Positions 8,834 to 17,184 of a DNA stretch of 64,000 bases are shown here, piece after piece (the stretch's first letter is position 1; the number at the start of each line of letters is the position of its first letter). The notes under the pieces were generated by a model that was not told the DNA's origin, did no database searches, and was given only the letters and a program-made list of their open reading frames with translations. This DNA is from CAITWF01 sp038231575 (GTDB lineage: Bacteria; Verrucomicrobiota; Verrucomicrobiia; Opitutales; Opitutaceae). The position numbers and the translations under genes are program-made. The stretch spans positions 12,111 through 76,110 of the forward strand of contig JBBRLB010000006.1 of NCBI GenBank assembly GCA_038231575.1, given 5' to 3'.

Positions 8834-9973
8834 TTACTGATTCACGTGCACGACCGTCGCGGGCGGGAAGCCGTTGAAGTAGGTGGCGCTGGCGTGACTG
8901 TAGGCGCCGATGTTCACCGAATAAACGAGATCGCCGCGTTGCATGTCGGGGAGATTTTCCGCCATCGAGACGACGTCGAGCGCATCGCAGGTCGGGCCGA
9001 ACACGCAGCAGATCGAGGTCGGGCCTTTCTTGAACGCCTTCACCGGATATTTGCAGTGATCGAAGATGATGCCCGAGTAGGTGTGATAGACGCCGTCGTT
9101 GATGTAGTAGCTCGTCTTGCCGTCGCGCACGGCCTTGCCAATCACAGAGGCCACTGACGTGCCGCACACCGCCGCCAGAAAGCGCCCGGGCTCCGCGAGA
9201 ATCTGAATCTCCTTCGGGAAAAGCCGCTCGAGTTCGTTGTTGATGACCTTGGCGAGAACCGGGAACGGTTTCACCGAGTCATCATACGGCGCGGGGAAAC
9301 CGCCACCGATGTCGAGCAGGTTCATCTTCGTGTAGCCGCGATCGCGCGCTTCCTGGAAGATGTTCGCCGAGAGCGCGAGGGCCTGGACGTAGTTGTCGAA
9401 GTTCGTCGTCTGGCTGCCGACGTGGAAGCTGATGCCCTCGACCGTGAGCCCGACCTTGTCGGCGGCGAGAATCAGATCGACGGCTTCGCCGGGGTTCGCG
9501 CCAAACTTTGACGAGAGCTCGACCATCGCGCCGGTGTTCGGAACCTTGAGGCGCAGCACGAGACCCGCGTTGGGCGCGTGCTTCTTGATTTTATAGATCT
9601 CCTCGACGTTATCGAAGGTGACGAGCGGCTTGTATTTGTTCAGCTCCTCGAGCGTGTCGGTCGGCTTCGTTGGGTTCGCGTAGATGATCTTGTCCCAGAT
9701 CCAGTCCTGCCGCTGCTTCGCGGGCATCGACTTGATGTTCTGGTAGACGATCTTGAACTCGGGCATCGACGCGACGTCGAAGCTCGCGCCCTCCTTGTAG
9801 AGGGTGCGAACGATCTCCGCGTCAGGGTTCGCCTTGACCGCGTAATAGGCCTGCACGCGGGGCAGATGCTTGCGGAACAGCCGGTAGGCCTGCCGCAAAG
9901 CATCGTGATCGATCACGAAGAGCGGCGTGCCGTGTTTCTTCGCGAGCTGCTGGAGGCGCGGGAGTGGAATCAT
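8834..9973 (-). CDS. Type III (alanine racemase-fold) ornithine/lysine-type decarboxylase
   Basis: This PLP-dependent decarboxylase has the N-terminal Schiff-base lysine in YYAVKANPD (K47 from the ATG at 9973), the phosphate-binding LDIGGGFP, the AEPGRF strand, and the C-terminal GPTCDALD motif. The last supplies the catalytic Cys and Asp from the partner subunit. It most likely makes putrescine from ornithine. The homospermidine synthase 105 bp upstream on the same strand supports this, since that enzyme consumes putrescine. Lysine or carboxynorspermidine decarboxylation cannot be excluded from sequence alone. A TTG at 9994 would add seven residues, but the ATG is preferred. Confidence 0.87.
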   Translation of the reverse strand: MIPLPRLQQLAKKHGTPLFVIDHDALRQAYRLFRKHLPRVQAYYAVKANPDAEIVRTLYKEGASFDVASMPEFKIVYQNIKSMPAKQRQDWIWDKIIYANPTKPTDTLEELNKYKPLVTFDNVEEIYKIKKHAPNAGLVLRLKVPNTGAMVELSSKFGANPGEAVDLILAADKVGLTVEGISFHVGSQTTNFDNYVQALALSANIFQEARDRGYTKMNLLDIGGGFPAPYDDSVKPFPVLAKVINNELERLFPKEIQILAEPGRFLAAVCGTSVASVIGKAVRDGKTSYYINDGVYHTYSGIIFDHCKYPVKAFKKGPTSICCVFGPTCDALDVVSMAENLPDMQRGDLVYSVNIGAYSHASATYFNGFPPATVVHVNQ

Positions 9974-9997
9974 AGGCGGAAAGCGGATGCTCAATGC

Positions 9998-10045
9998 GTA
10001 GATCGGGGTTTATCCCCGACACGTCGGGCGTAAAGCCCGACCTAC
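9998..10045. repeat. Intergenic double-hairpin palindrome
   Basis: The gap between homospermidine synthase and the decarboxylase holds a 48-bp palindromic element. Its outer ends GTAGATCGGG and CCCGACCTAC pair with one mismatch. Inside are two smaller hairpins, CGGGG-TTTAT-CCCCG and CGGGC-GTAAA-GCCCG. A degraded relative of the right half occurs at 49339-49362. It looks like a REP-type interspersed repeat and may also damp or stabilise the operon transcript. Confidence 0.7.
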
Positions 10046-10078
10046 AAAAATCACGCGCACGATCATCAGAGGGAGCGG

Positions 10079-11539
10079 TTACCCCGCGTCTTCCGTGAGG
10101 AGGAAGTTCTTGAACTGCCATGGATCCTTGTGGTCGAGGTCGGGCTTGTTGTAGCCCTTGAAGACCTGCTCGCGATTCTGGAGCGGCGTCCAATCCTTGG
10201 CCTTCGAGATCCACTTGCCCATGTAGGGCATCGCGATCTTGAGGATGAAGTCGTGCGGCAGTTCGTCGGGAACGCGGACGCCCTCGGCCGGGTTTTCCAT
10301 CATCCACATCGATGCGGCAACGACCGAAATCGCGACCTGCATCGTCGTGGCGTTCTGATGCGGGACGAGCTTGCGCGACTGCTCGATGCTGAGATCGGAG
10401 CCGACCCACCACGAGTTGTAGTCGTGACCCATGATCAGCGCGCCGAGGATATCGGAGCCGCCCGTGATCTCGTCGTTCATGATGCGCTGGTTCTCGTTGA
10501 GATGGTAATTGTAGCCGCGCATCTCGTTCAACGAGGCGATCGCCTCGTCGCACGGGCAGTAGGCGTAGTGCATCGTCGGGCGATAGACGGCCTTTTTGCC
10601 TTCCCACACCGTGAGCTTGTCGGAAATCGTGAACGCTTCGCCGTGGCGGACGACCATGCCGTGGATGTTGTAGTCCGGCACCCAGGTGCGAACCCAGGTG
10701 TTGATGCCCATGCGCGCGAGACAGATTTGATTCCGCGGGCCGTCCTTGTGCGTGTAGGCGAGGCGGGGCAACTGCTTCTCGTGCGTGCCCCAGCCCATCT
10801 CGACGGTCGTCGTGCCTTCTTCGCGGAAGCCTTCGATGCTCCACGTGTTCACGAACTCGTCGACCTGCTTCGGCTGATCGGTGATCTGCGTGTCCCGCTC
10901 GGAGCAGTGGATGACCTTTACGCCGAGTTCGCGCGCGAGGTGGTTGAAACTGAGATCGGATGAAAGCTGCGCGATCTTCTCGGCCTTGCGGCCCTTGACC
11001 TTCTTGTCGGCGATCAGGCTCTCACCGATGTCGAGGAGGCCCTGCTTCACGAAATGCGAAATGAGGCCGGGGTTGGCGCCATGTTCGATGACGGCGGTGG
11101 CGCCCTTGCCATCCCACTTCGCAATCATGCGACGCAGGTTCATGTGGCGGTAGTAAAGCGTCTTGGTGGTCGGGTGCGCGTTCGGGCCGGCGGCGTAAGG
11201 ATCCCAGAGCTCGGTCGACGTGTTGATATACATCACGCCGTGATCGCGGCACCACTGGAGCAGCTCGCACGCGTCGATATTCCACGCGAGATCGATGAGG
11301 AGGTCACCGGCGCCGACGTGCTTCGCCAGCAACGTGCCCATGTTTTCCTCGGTTACGCGATCGCGGACGAAACGCACGCCCTTCGACGTCCACTGCTTCA
11401 GCTTCGCGGCGCGATTTTCAAAATCCATCACCGTGACATTTTTGGCGGGCACTTTGACGTGCTTGAAAAGAATCGGCAGCGTGCACTCGGCAACCGCGCC
11501 GTAGCCGACGAAAAGGACTTTGTTTTTGAATTCGATCAT
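10079..11539 (-). CDS. hss: Homospermidine synthase
   Basis: The 486-residue protein belongs to the saccharopine-dehydrogenase-like family. It has an N-terminal NAD-binding stretch (LFVGYGAVAECTLPIL, about 9-24) and internal signatures typical of bacterial homospermidine synthase: EHGANPGLISHFVK, EMGWGTHEKQLP and GGSDILGALIMGHD. It forms homospermidine from putrescine (two putrescines, or putrescine plus spermidine) with NAD as prosthetic oxidant. The next gene downstream is a decarboxylase able to supply putrescine, so the pair forms a polyamine operon set inside the arginine gene neighbourhood. Confidence 0.92.
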   Translation of the reverse strand: MIEFKNKVLFVGYGAVAECTLPILFKHVKVPAKNVTVMDFENRAAKLKQWTSKGVRFVRDRVTEENMGTLLAKHVGAGDLLIDLAWNIDACELLQWCRDHGVMYINTSTELWDPYAAGPNAHPTTKTLYYRHMNLRRMIAKWDGKGATAVIEHGANPGLISHFVKQGLLDIGESLIADKKVKGRKAEKIAQLSSDLSFNHLARELGVKVIHCSERDTQITDQPKQVDEFVNTWSIEGFREEGTTTVEMGWGTHEKQLPRLAYTHKDGPRNQICLARMGINTWVRTWVPDYNIHGMVVRHGEAFTISDKLTVWEGKKAVYRPTMHYAYCPCDEAIASLNEMRGYNYHLNENQRIMNDEITGGSDILGALIMGHDYNSWWVGSDLSIEQSRKLVPHQNATTMQVAISVVAASMWMMENPAEGVRVPDELPHDFILKIAMPYMGKWISKAKDWTPLQNREQVFKGYNKPDLDHKDPWQFKNFLLTEDAG

Positions 11540-11659
11540 GATGCGTTACGTGGAATGAGGGGTGACTGTGCGCGACGCGCGCGCGCGGTGACAAGAGTTT
11601 TTCCGCGACGATTCCATGACGGAACCGTCGGAGAAACCCGCGCGATTCGCGGGCGAAAG

Positions 11660-12685
11660 TTAGACGAGCCCGGCGGTCTCGTCGAAGCCGCACCAGAGGT
11701 TCATGATCTGCACGGCCTGGCCGCTCGCGCCCTTCACGAGGTTGTCCTCAGCGGAAGTCAGAATGAAATTTCCCGTGCGCGGATCGTGCACGGCGGAGAT
11801 GTCGATGCGGTTGGTGCCGACGACGTGCGCGGTGTCGGGCGTGTCGCCGGCCGGGAGAATTTGCACGAACGGCTTGCCCGCGTAGGCGGACTTCCACGCC
11901 GCGTAGACCTGCTCGATCGTGCCGCCGGGGGTGGCGGGCACCGTGATCGTCGTCGCGATGCCGCGGCGCATCGGCGCGAGGTGCGGATTGAACTGGATGA
12001 TCGTCGGCGCGCCGGTGTGCAGCGCGAGCTGCTCTTCGACTTCGGCGAGATGGCGGTGCTTCACGAGCCCGTAGGCCTTGGCGCTCTCGGTGCGCTCCAC
12101 GTAGAGAAAGGCCTCTTCAACTCTCTTGCCGGCGCCACTGACGCCGCTGAAGGAATTCACGACGATGTGCTCGCGCGTGACGATGCCGGCTTTGAGCAGC
12201 GGGACGAGCGGGACGAGAATGCTGGTCGGATAGCAACCGGGCGCGGCGATGAGCTTCGCCTCTTTCTTCCAGGCCGGCGGCGTGAGTTCCGGCAGCACGA
12301 AACGCGCGGAAGGTAGCAACTCGGGCGCGTGATGCTCCCCGTAGTATTTCGTGTAAGTCGCGAGATCGGCGATGCGGAAGTCGGCACTGAGATCGATCAC
12401 GCGTTTGCCGGCGGCGACGAGCGCTTTGGCGTAGGTCGCGGCGGCGCCGTGCGGCAACGCGAGGAACCACAGGTCGATGTCAGCGGCGGCAAGCGCCGCA
12501 GGATCGGAATCGGTGAACTTCAGGCCTTGATCGACGCCGCGGACGGCGGGCATGACGGTCGCAAGGGGCTTGCCCGCGTGGGTGCGCGAGGTCACCGCCG
12601 CGAGCGTGACCCGCGGATGGCCGAGGAGGAGTTTGACCAGGACTTCGCCCGAGTAACCGGACGCACCGACGATGCCGACTTTCAT
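11660..12685 (-). CDS. argC: N-acetyl-gamma-glutamyl-phosphate reductase
   Basis: The 341-residue protein starts with the NADP-binding VGIVGASGYSGEVLVKLL and contains the active-site segment APGCYPTS with the catalytic cysteine, plus SGVSGAGK. It reduces acetylglutamyl phosphate to the semialdehyde, the step between ArgB and ArgD. It is on the same strand as hss but 120 bp upstream of it, so co-transcription with the polyamine genes is possible. The start ATG is at 12685. Confidence 0.95.
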   Translation of the reverse strand: MKVGIVGASGYSGEVLVKLLLGHPRVTLAAVTSRTHAGKPLATVMPAVRGVDQGLKFTDSDPAALAAADIDLWFLALPHGAAATYAKALVAAGKRVIDLSADFRIADLATYTKYYGEHHAPELLPSARFVLPELTPPAWKKEAKLIAAPGCYPTSILVPLVPLLKAGIVTREHIVVNSFSGVSGAGKRVEEAFLYVERTESAKAYGLVKHRHLAEVEEQLALHTGAPTIIQFNPHLAPMRRGIATTITVPATPGGTIEQVYAAWKSAYAGKPFVQILPAGDTPDTAHVVGTNRIDISAVHDPRTGNFILTSAEDNLVKGASGQAVQIMNLWCGFDETAGLV

Positions 12686-12728
12686 GTGAAGGCCATCAAT
12701 GCATCCGCGTGCGAAGCTGCGTCAAACT

Positions 12729-12765
12729 ACAAAGCAAAACAGCCCGCGCGAAATCGCGCGGGCTG
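12729..12765 (-). terminator. Rho-independent terminator after porin-like gene
   Basis: A perfect 12-bp stem, CAGCCCGCGCGA with TCGCGCGGGCTG and a two-base loop, spans 12740-12765. Read on the minus strand it is followed by GTTTTGCTTT. It lies 38 bp past the stop of the porin-like gene and upstream of argC, so it separates the two. Confidence 0.85.
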
Positions 12766-12802
12766 CTGAGATGGACTGGGCACTAAAAGCAGCGCCAAGA
12801 AA

Positions 12803-13606
12803 TCAGAAGGTGATCGCGTAGCTGATGGTCACCACGCCCCGGCCGACGGCGCCCGTGTTGGCGAATTTCGGCGTCGAGCCCTGTTTGAAGAAGTTGTCAC
12901 TGCCCTTGGTGTAGGCGACGCCGAGCAGTAGCTTTTGCGTGTCCTTCACGATTTGGAAGGGCACGGTCACGCCGACCAGCCAGTAGTTGCCATAGTTTTT
13001 TACGGTGGGTGAGGTGTCCTCGAAGGCGTCCTTCGCTTTGAACGTGCCGACGGTGCCGAGGAGATCGAGTTCGGTGCCGGCGTCTTTCCACGGAATGGTG
13101 TAGAAGGCATTGAACTCGAGGAGCGTCTGCTTGAGCACGACGTCCTGGTAGATTTTGGGCTGCAGCTTCAAGCCTTCGGCGGGCATCCAGTTAAGCGCGA
13201 GGCTCGGCTCGAATGTGGCTTTGTAAAATCCGGCTTTTTTGTCGGCTTTCGGATAATTATACCAAATGAAGCCGGGCACGATCTGGAGCTCTTTCGAAAG
13301 CTCGATCGTGTAGGAACCGTAAGGATCGAGCTCGGGGTCGGACTGGCCGGCGACCTTGTCGCGCATCGGGAAATTCGTCCACATGCCCAGCGCGAGCGGG
13401 CCGGAATCGAACTCGATGTTCGGCTCGAACGATGGGCCGCCGAGGCGCGCGCCACGCAACATGTATTGCGAGACGAACGTCGGCGTGACGGTCCACGACG
13501 AGCTGGGCGCCGCGGGCGCCAGAACCGGTGCAGGAGTCTGGGCGCGGACGGAAAGCGCCCCGAGGGTCAGGGCGCTGAGGACGAGGGCAGTTATTTTCTT
13601 GTTCAT
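12803..13606 (-). CDS. Outer-membrane porin-like beta-barrel protein
   Basis: From the ATG at 13606 the protein is 267 residues. It has a signal peptide (MNKKITALVLSALTLGALSVRAQ), a proline/alanine-rich linker, and then alternating amphipathic strands with many aromatic girdle residues such as FVSQYMLRGARL and FIWYNYPK. It ends in an aromatic residue (VTISYAITF), the usual signal for outer-membrane insertion. The pattern is that of small TorF/putative-porin-like barrels; the specific family and substrate are not determined. An upstream extension of the frame lacks protein character and is not used. The leader carries the CAACC-rich pattern also seen before the TonB-dependent receptors. Confidence 0.8.
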   Translation of the reverse strand: MNKKITALVLSALTLGALSVRAQTPAPVLAPAAPSSSWTVTPTFVSQYMLRGARLGGPSFEPNIEFDSGPLALGMWTNFPMRDKVAGQSDPELDPYGSYTIELSKELQIVPGFIWYNYPKADKKAGFYKATFEPSLALNWMPAEGLKLQPKIYQDVVLKQTLLEFNAFYTIPWKDAGTELDLLGTVGTFKAKDAFEDTSPTVKNYGNYWLVGVTVPFQIVKDTQKLLLGVAYTKGSDNFFKQGSTPKFANTGAVGRGVVTISYAITF

Positions 13607-13714
13607 TTGGTTGCGTGAGGTTGCAGCAGTGAGGATCCGGAGAGACCCGGATGCCCTGCGATAGCAGGTGGCTTGCCAAGTTCCTCTCATGCCCCCGTGC
13701 GTCCGCCTAATGAC

Positions 13715-13746
13715 ACAAAAACCGCCGGCGGAAATCCGTCGGCGGT
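13715..13746 (-). terminator. Terminator of the rplM-rpsI transcript
   Basis: ACCGCCGGCGGA pairs with TCCGTCGGCGGT (one mismatch) around a two-base loop at 13721-13746, followed on the minus strand by five T residues. It lies 37 bp beyond the rpsI stop codon. Confidence 0.8.
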
Positions 13747-13783
13747 CGAGAGTAATATCCCGGTCGGGCCGGGCCTGACGCAC

Positions 13784-14188
13784 TCAGCGCTTCGAGAACT
13801 GGAAGCGCTTGCGGGCGCCGGGCTGGCCGGCCTTCTTGCGCTCTTTCTCGCGCGGGTCGCGCTTGATGTGACCGGCTTTCTTGAGCGGCGAACGCAGCTC
13901 GGCATTCATCTTCTGCAGCGCGCGGGCGATGCCGTGCGCGACCGCACCGGCCTGGCCAGCGACGCCGCCACCCGCGACATTCGCGGTGACGTCGATCTTC
14001 TCGCGAAGATCAACGACCAGGAGCGGCGCGTAGGCTTGCTTCGAAAAATTCTCGTGGGAGAAGTAGCTGTCGAAGGTGCGACCGTTGACGGTCAGCTTGC
14101 CGGTGCCTTCGGTGAGACGGATGCGGGCGGTCGAGGTCTTGCGACGGCCGGTGCCGAGGAAAATGTTGGCGGGGGCGGTGGTGCTCAT
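13784..14188 (-). CDS. rpsI: 30S ribosomal protein S9
   Basis: This is a typical S9: FLGTGRRKTSTARIRL near the N-terminus, the VAGGGVAGQAGAVAHGIARAL core, and the basic tail ending GARKRFQFSKR, which reaches the P-site tRNA. The ATG at 14188 gives 134 residues; a TTG 18 bases upstream, overlapping rplM, is rejected. It follows rplM by 14 bp in the standard bacterial L13-S9 operon. Confidence 0.97.
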   Translation of the reverse strand: MSTTAPANIFLGTGRRKTSTARIRLTEGTGKLTVNGRTFDSYFSHENFSKQAYAPLLVVDLREKIDVTANVAGGGVAGQAGAVAHGIARALQKMNAELRSPLKKAGHIKRDPREKERKKAGQPGARKRFQFSKR

Positions 14189-14202
14189 GGTGCTAGTCAA
14201 AA

Positions 14203-14631
14203 TCAAACCGCGATCTTCACCGGGTTGTTGGCCTCGTGCGTGTGCTTCGGACCGGCGAACACCCGGAGCTTGGTCAGCATGTGCGCGGCGATCCGGTTCT
14301 TCGGCAGCATGCCTTTCACGGCGTGCTCGATGATGAACTCGGGATGGCGCTCGCGCTGCTCACTCATCTTGCGGTAGCTCTCACCGCCGACGAAGCCCGA
14401 GAAGAACATATACTTGTTCTGGACTTCCTTCTTGCCGGTGAGGGCGACCTTCTCGGCGTTGATCACCACGACGTAGTCGCCAGTGTCAAACTGCGGGGTG
14501 TAGGACGCCTTGTGGCGGCCGCGGATGAGATTGGCGGCCTTGACGGCGAGACGGCCGAGCACAACCCCTTCGGCATCGATCAAATGCCACTTGGGTTGTA
14601 TGGTCTCCTTACTTGCGAGGAAAGTCTTCAT
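14203..14631 (-). CDS. rplM: 50S ribosomal protein L13
   Basis: Starting at the ATG at 14631, the 142-residue protein contains the L13 signatures WHLIDAEGVVLGRLAVKAAN, GDYVVVINAEKVALTGKK and HAVKGMLPKNR. It binds 23S rRNA early in 50S assembly. It is first in a two-gene operon with rpsI, ended by the hairpin at 13721-13746. Confidence 0.97.
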   Translation of the reverse strand: MKTFLASKETIQPKWHLIDAEGVVLGRLAVKAANLIRGRHKASYTPQFDTGDYVVVINAEKVALTGKKEVQNKYMFFSGFVGGESYRKMSEQRERHPEFIIEHAVKGMLPKNRIAAHMLTKLRVFAGPKHTHEANNPVKIAV

Positions 14632-14795
14632 GGGAAAAGGGGTCAACAGCTAGGGTTTCGCGGAGGGCTGTCAACCCCTGTTTTCTCCGGGGCAAAAAGC
14701 CCCCGCTGGCGGGCCTTTCGGCGGGCAACGGACCGTTGATTTGCCTTGCCGCGCCGCTTGCCCGCCACCGGCCAGTTGTGCGAAGGTGGACGATC

Positions 14796-15194
14796 ATGGC
14801 AAATCCTCATCGTTTTCCGCTCCTCGCCGCCGGGGTGTTTGGAACCTTGGGCGTGGCGCTAGGCGCCTTTGGCGCTCACGGGTTGCAGGCCCTGCTCGCC
14901 GAGCACGGCACGGCCCAATCGTGGGAAACCGCCGCGCGCTACCAGCTCCTGCACACGATGGCCTTGCTCGGTGTCGCGGCCTGGCTGCGCGCCGGGGCCG
15001 GCCCGGGAACGGGGCGGATGCTGTGGGCCGCGCGGTGCTGGACCGCCGGCCTCGTGCTCTTTTCCGGGTCGCTCTATGTTTATGCCGTCGGCGGGCCCCA
15101 CTTCATGGTTTTTCTCACCCCGATCGGTGGGGTAATGCTGATCGCCGGCTGGCTGATGGTCATCGCCGCCGCGCTGGTCGTGCAGGACGAATAA
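14796..15194 (+). CDS. DUF423 family small membrane protein (YgdD-like)
   Basis: The 132-residue protein has four hydrophobic segments and the DUF423 signatures GALGVALGAFGAHGL-like (here FGTLGVALGAFGAHGL), YQLLHTMALLG, and a final LTPIGGVMLIAGW. The family is widespread, of unknown function, and lies in the inner membrane. AAGGTGGA, six bases before the ATG at 14796, is a good ribosome binding site and fixes the start over longer options. The nucleotidyltransferase gene begins two bases after its stop codon, so the two are probably co-translated. Confidence 0.9.
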   Translation: MANPHRFPLLAAGVFGTLGVALGAFGAHGLQALLAEHGTAQSWETAARYQLLHTMALLGVAAWLRAGAGPGTGRMLWAARCWTAGLVLFSGSLYVYAVGGPHFMVFLTPIGGVMLIAGWLMVIAAALVVQDE

Positions 15195-15196
15195 AC

Positions 15197-16603
15197 GTGA
15201 ACGGCGAACTTCGACTCCCCCGCGATCTCCGCGCGATGCTTGACGCGGTGCGGCGTGTCGGCCGGCCGCGTCTGGTCGGCGGCGGCGTGCGCGACTGGCT
15301 GCTCGGGCTTGAACCCAAGGATTTCGATCTTGAGGTGGCAGGGGTGGATTTCGAGACGCTCCATCGCGCGCTCGCGCCGTTTGGCGCGACCGATGTGGTC
15401 GGACGCAGCTTTGGCGTGATCAAAGTTCGCAGCGCCGCGACGGGCGCCGAATACGATTTTTCGCTGCCGCGCCGCGAATCGAAAACCGGCGCCGGCCATC
15501 GCGGATTCGCCGTCGCGCCCGATCCGGCACTGAGCGACGCCGATGCGGCCGCGCGGCGCGACTTCACCGTCAACGCCATCGCCTGCGATCCGTTCACCGG
15601 CGAGCTCATTGATCCGCACGGCGGGCAGCGGGACTTGGCGGCCCGCGTGCTGCGCCATACGAGTGCGGCCTTCGTCGAAGATCCGTTGCGCGTGCTGCGC
15701 GCGATGCAGCTCGCGGCGCGGTTCGATTTTTCACTCGCGCCGGAAACCGCCGCGCTGTGCCGCCGCATCGCGGACACGTTTGCCGAACTGCCCGTCGAAC
15801 GCGTCTGGCATGAGTGGGAAAAGTGGGCGACCAAGTCGCTCAAGCCGTCGCGCGGGCTCGCTGTGCTCGAGGAGACGGGCTGGCTGAAACATTTCCCCGA
15901 AGTCGCCGTGCTGCGCGGCACGCCACAGGAACCCGAGTGGCATCCCGAAGGCGATGTCTTCACCCACACGCAGCTTTGCCTCGACGCGCTCGTCGCACTC
16001 GTCGACTGGAAGGATTCCGCCGCGCCCCGCCGCCACGTGCTGATGTTCGCCGTGCTCGCACACGACTTCGGCAAACCCGCCACGACGCAGCGCGCCGAAC
16101 GCCGCGGCGCGCTCCGCTGGATCAGTCCGGGCCACGAGCCGGCGGGCGGGCCACTCGCGGACCGTTTCCTCCGACGGATCGGTGCACCGCTCGACGTCGA
16201 TCCCCCGGTGCACGCCCTCGTCGTCCACCATCTGGCGCATCATCACGGCCAGACGCAGTTCACCGACACCGCCGTCCGCCGCCTCGCCCGCAAACTGGCG
16301 CCGGCCACGATTGACGATCTCGCGGCGGTCATGCGCGCGGACAGCAACGGCCGGCCTCCCCTCACTTCGCCCGACACGCACGCCCGCATCAACGAACTCG
16401 TCGCGAAGGCGCACGCGCTCGCTCTCTCCGACTCCGCGCCGAAACCGCTGATGTTGGGCCGGCATCTGCTCGCGCTCGGGCTCAAGCCCGATCCGAAATT
16501 CAAACCGGTGCTGGACGCCGCGTTCGAAGCGCAGCTAGACGGCGCGTTTGCCGATGAAGCCGGCGGCATCGCGTGGCTGCGCGCCTTCCTGCAGCAGGTT
16601 TAA
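15197..16603 (+). CDS. CCA-adding / poly(A) polymerase family nucleotidyltransferase with HD-type domain
   Basis: The 468-residue protein has the class II CCA-transferase head VGGGVRDWLLG followed by the two metal-binding aspartates in DFDLEV. It also has RRDFTVNAIA and the neck motif EDPLRVLRAMQLAARF. A C-terminal HD phosphohydrolase-like domain contains LMFAVLAHDFGKP and VVHHLAHHHG. The domain order matches tRNA nucleotidyltransferases of the HD-containing type, which repair or add tRNA 3' CCA ends; a related poly(A) polymerase role is possible. The start is a GTG two bases after the DUF423 stop; a longer frame without conserved content is rejected. Its 3' end overlaps the convergent MOSC gene by 69 bp. 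Confidence 0.88.
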   Translation: MNGELRLPRDLRAMLDAVRRVGRPRLVGGGVRDWLLGLEPKDFDLEVAGVDFETLHRALAPFGATDVVGRSFGVIKVRSAATGAEYDFSLPRRESKTGAGHRGFAVAPDPALSDADAAARRDFTVNAIACDPFTGELIDPHGGQRDLAARVLRHTSAAFVEDPLRVLRAMQLAARFDFSLAPETAALCRRIADTFAELPVERVWHEWEKWATKSLKPSRGLAVLEETGWLKHFPEVAVLRGTPQEPEWHPEGDVFTHTQLCLDALVALVDWKDSAAPRRHVLMFAVLAHDFGKPATTQRAERRGALRWISPGHEPAGGPLADRFLRRIGAPLDVDPPVHALVVHHLAHHHGQTQFTDTAVRRLARKLAPATIDDLAAVMRADSNGRPPLTSPDTHARINELVAKAHALALSDSAPKPLMLGRHLLALGLKPDPKFKPVLDAAFEAQLDGAFADEAGGIAWLRAFLQQV

Positions 16604-17077
16604 CTCGGCCGGACCGACGCGAAGTTCACCGTCGCTCAACACTTTCGCGCGCAGGCCGCCCTGGCCACGGAGCCAGTCCTCGGCGCCGGGCGCGACGACC
16701 TTATTCATCCAGTGGCACGGCCGTGCTTCCTCGGTGCCCTCGAACTCGACCCCGCCGAGCGAAAATCGCGTCCCGTGAAGGGCGTTGAGATCGAGACCTT
16801 CGAGGAGCACGTTGCGCCGAAACGCGTCGGGCGACAGCGCCGGCACGCCGAATCTTTCGCGCGCGGCGAGCAAGGTTTCCCACGCGAAAAACGTCACCTG
16901 CCCCTTGTAGCCCGGCCGGTAGCCGTAAAACCGATCGCCTTCGAGGCCCCAGCCGGCGCGACAGTTCACCGCGGCCACGTCGCGCGTCTCGCTCGTGCCC
17001 GCGGGCAGTTCGTGCCGTCCAAAGAAATTATGGCCGGGCGAGACGAAAATATGGCGGATGATCGCGAGTCGATTCAC
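16535..17077 (-). CDS. MOSC domain protein
   Basis: From a GTG at 17077 the protein is 180 residues with the MOSC pattern: RHIFVSPGHNFFG, GWGLEGDRFYGY, TFFAWETL, RRNVLLEGLDL and EEARPCHWMNKVV with the conserved late cysteine. MOSC domains bind or transfer sulfur and molybdenum cofactor-related groups, as in the MoCo sulfurase C-terminus, YiiM and mARC. The exact substrate cannot be read from sequence. The C-terminus runs 69 bp into the convergent CCA-enzyme gene. The long upstream extension of this frame lies in the receptor gene and is discarded. Confidence 0.82.
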   Translation of the reverse strand: MNRLAIIRHIFVSPGHNFFGRHELPAGTSETRDVAAVNCRAGWGLEGDRFYGYRPGYKGQVTFFAWETLLAARERFGVPALSPDAFRRNVLLEGLDLNALHGTRFSLGGVEFEGTEEARPCHWMNKVVAPGAEDWLRGQGGLRAKVLSDGELRVGPAELNLLQEGAQPRDAAGFIGKRAV

Positions 17078-17129
17078 ACAGGCCTCAAGAAGATCGATCC
17101 GCGAGCGCAGCGCAACCCGGCAGCGGTAA

Positions 17130-17161
17130 ACAAAAAAGGGCGGCCCTTCCGGGCCGCCCTT
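17130..17161 (-). terminator. Terminator after the first TonB-dependent receptor
   Basis: AAGGGCGGCCC and GGGCCGCCCTT form a perfect 11-bp stem around TTCC at 17136-17161. On the minus strand it is followed by six T residues. It lies 24 bp past the receptor stop. Confidence 0.9.
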
Positions 17162-17184
17162 GCAAAGTCCAAAACGAGCCGAGC

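Noticed and set aside
12686..12802. tRNA-like stem in the argC upstream gap
   Set aside because: The only stem is a single 12-bp hairpin followed by a T-run on the minus strand, so it is a terminator; no cloverleaf can be drawn. No tRNA was found in any other gap.
14647..14674. Promoter for rplM-rpsI (TTGACA at 14669-14674 and TAGCTG at 14647-14652 on the minus strand)
   Set aside because: The -35 is perfect but the -10 is poor and the implied transcript would start only about nine bases before the ATG; not enough to call.
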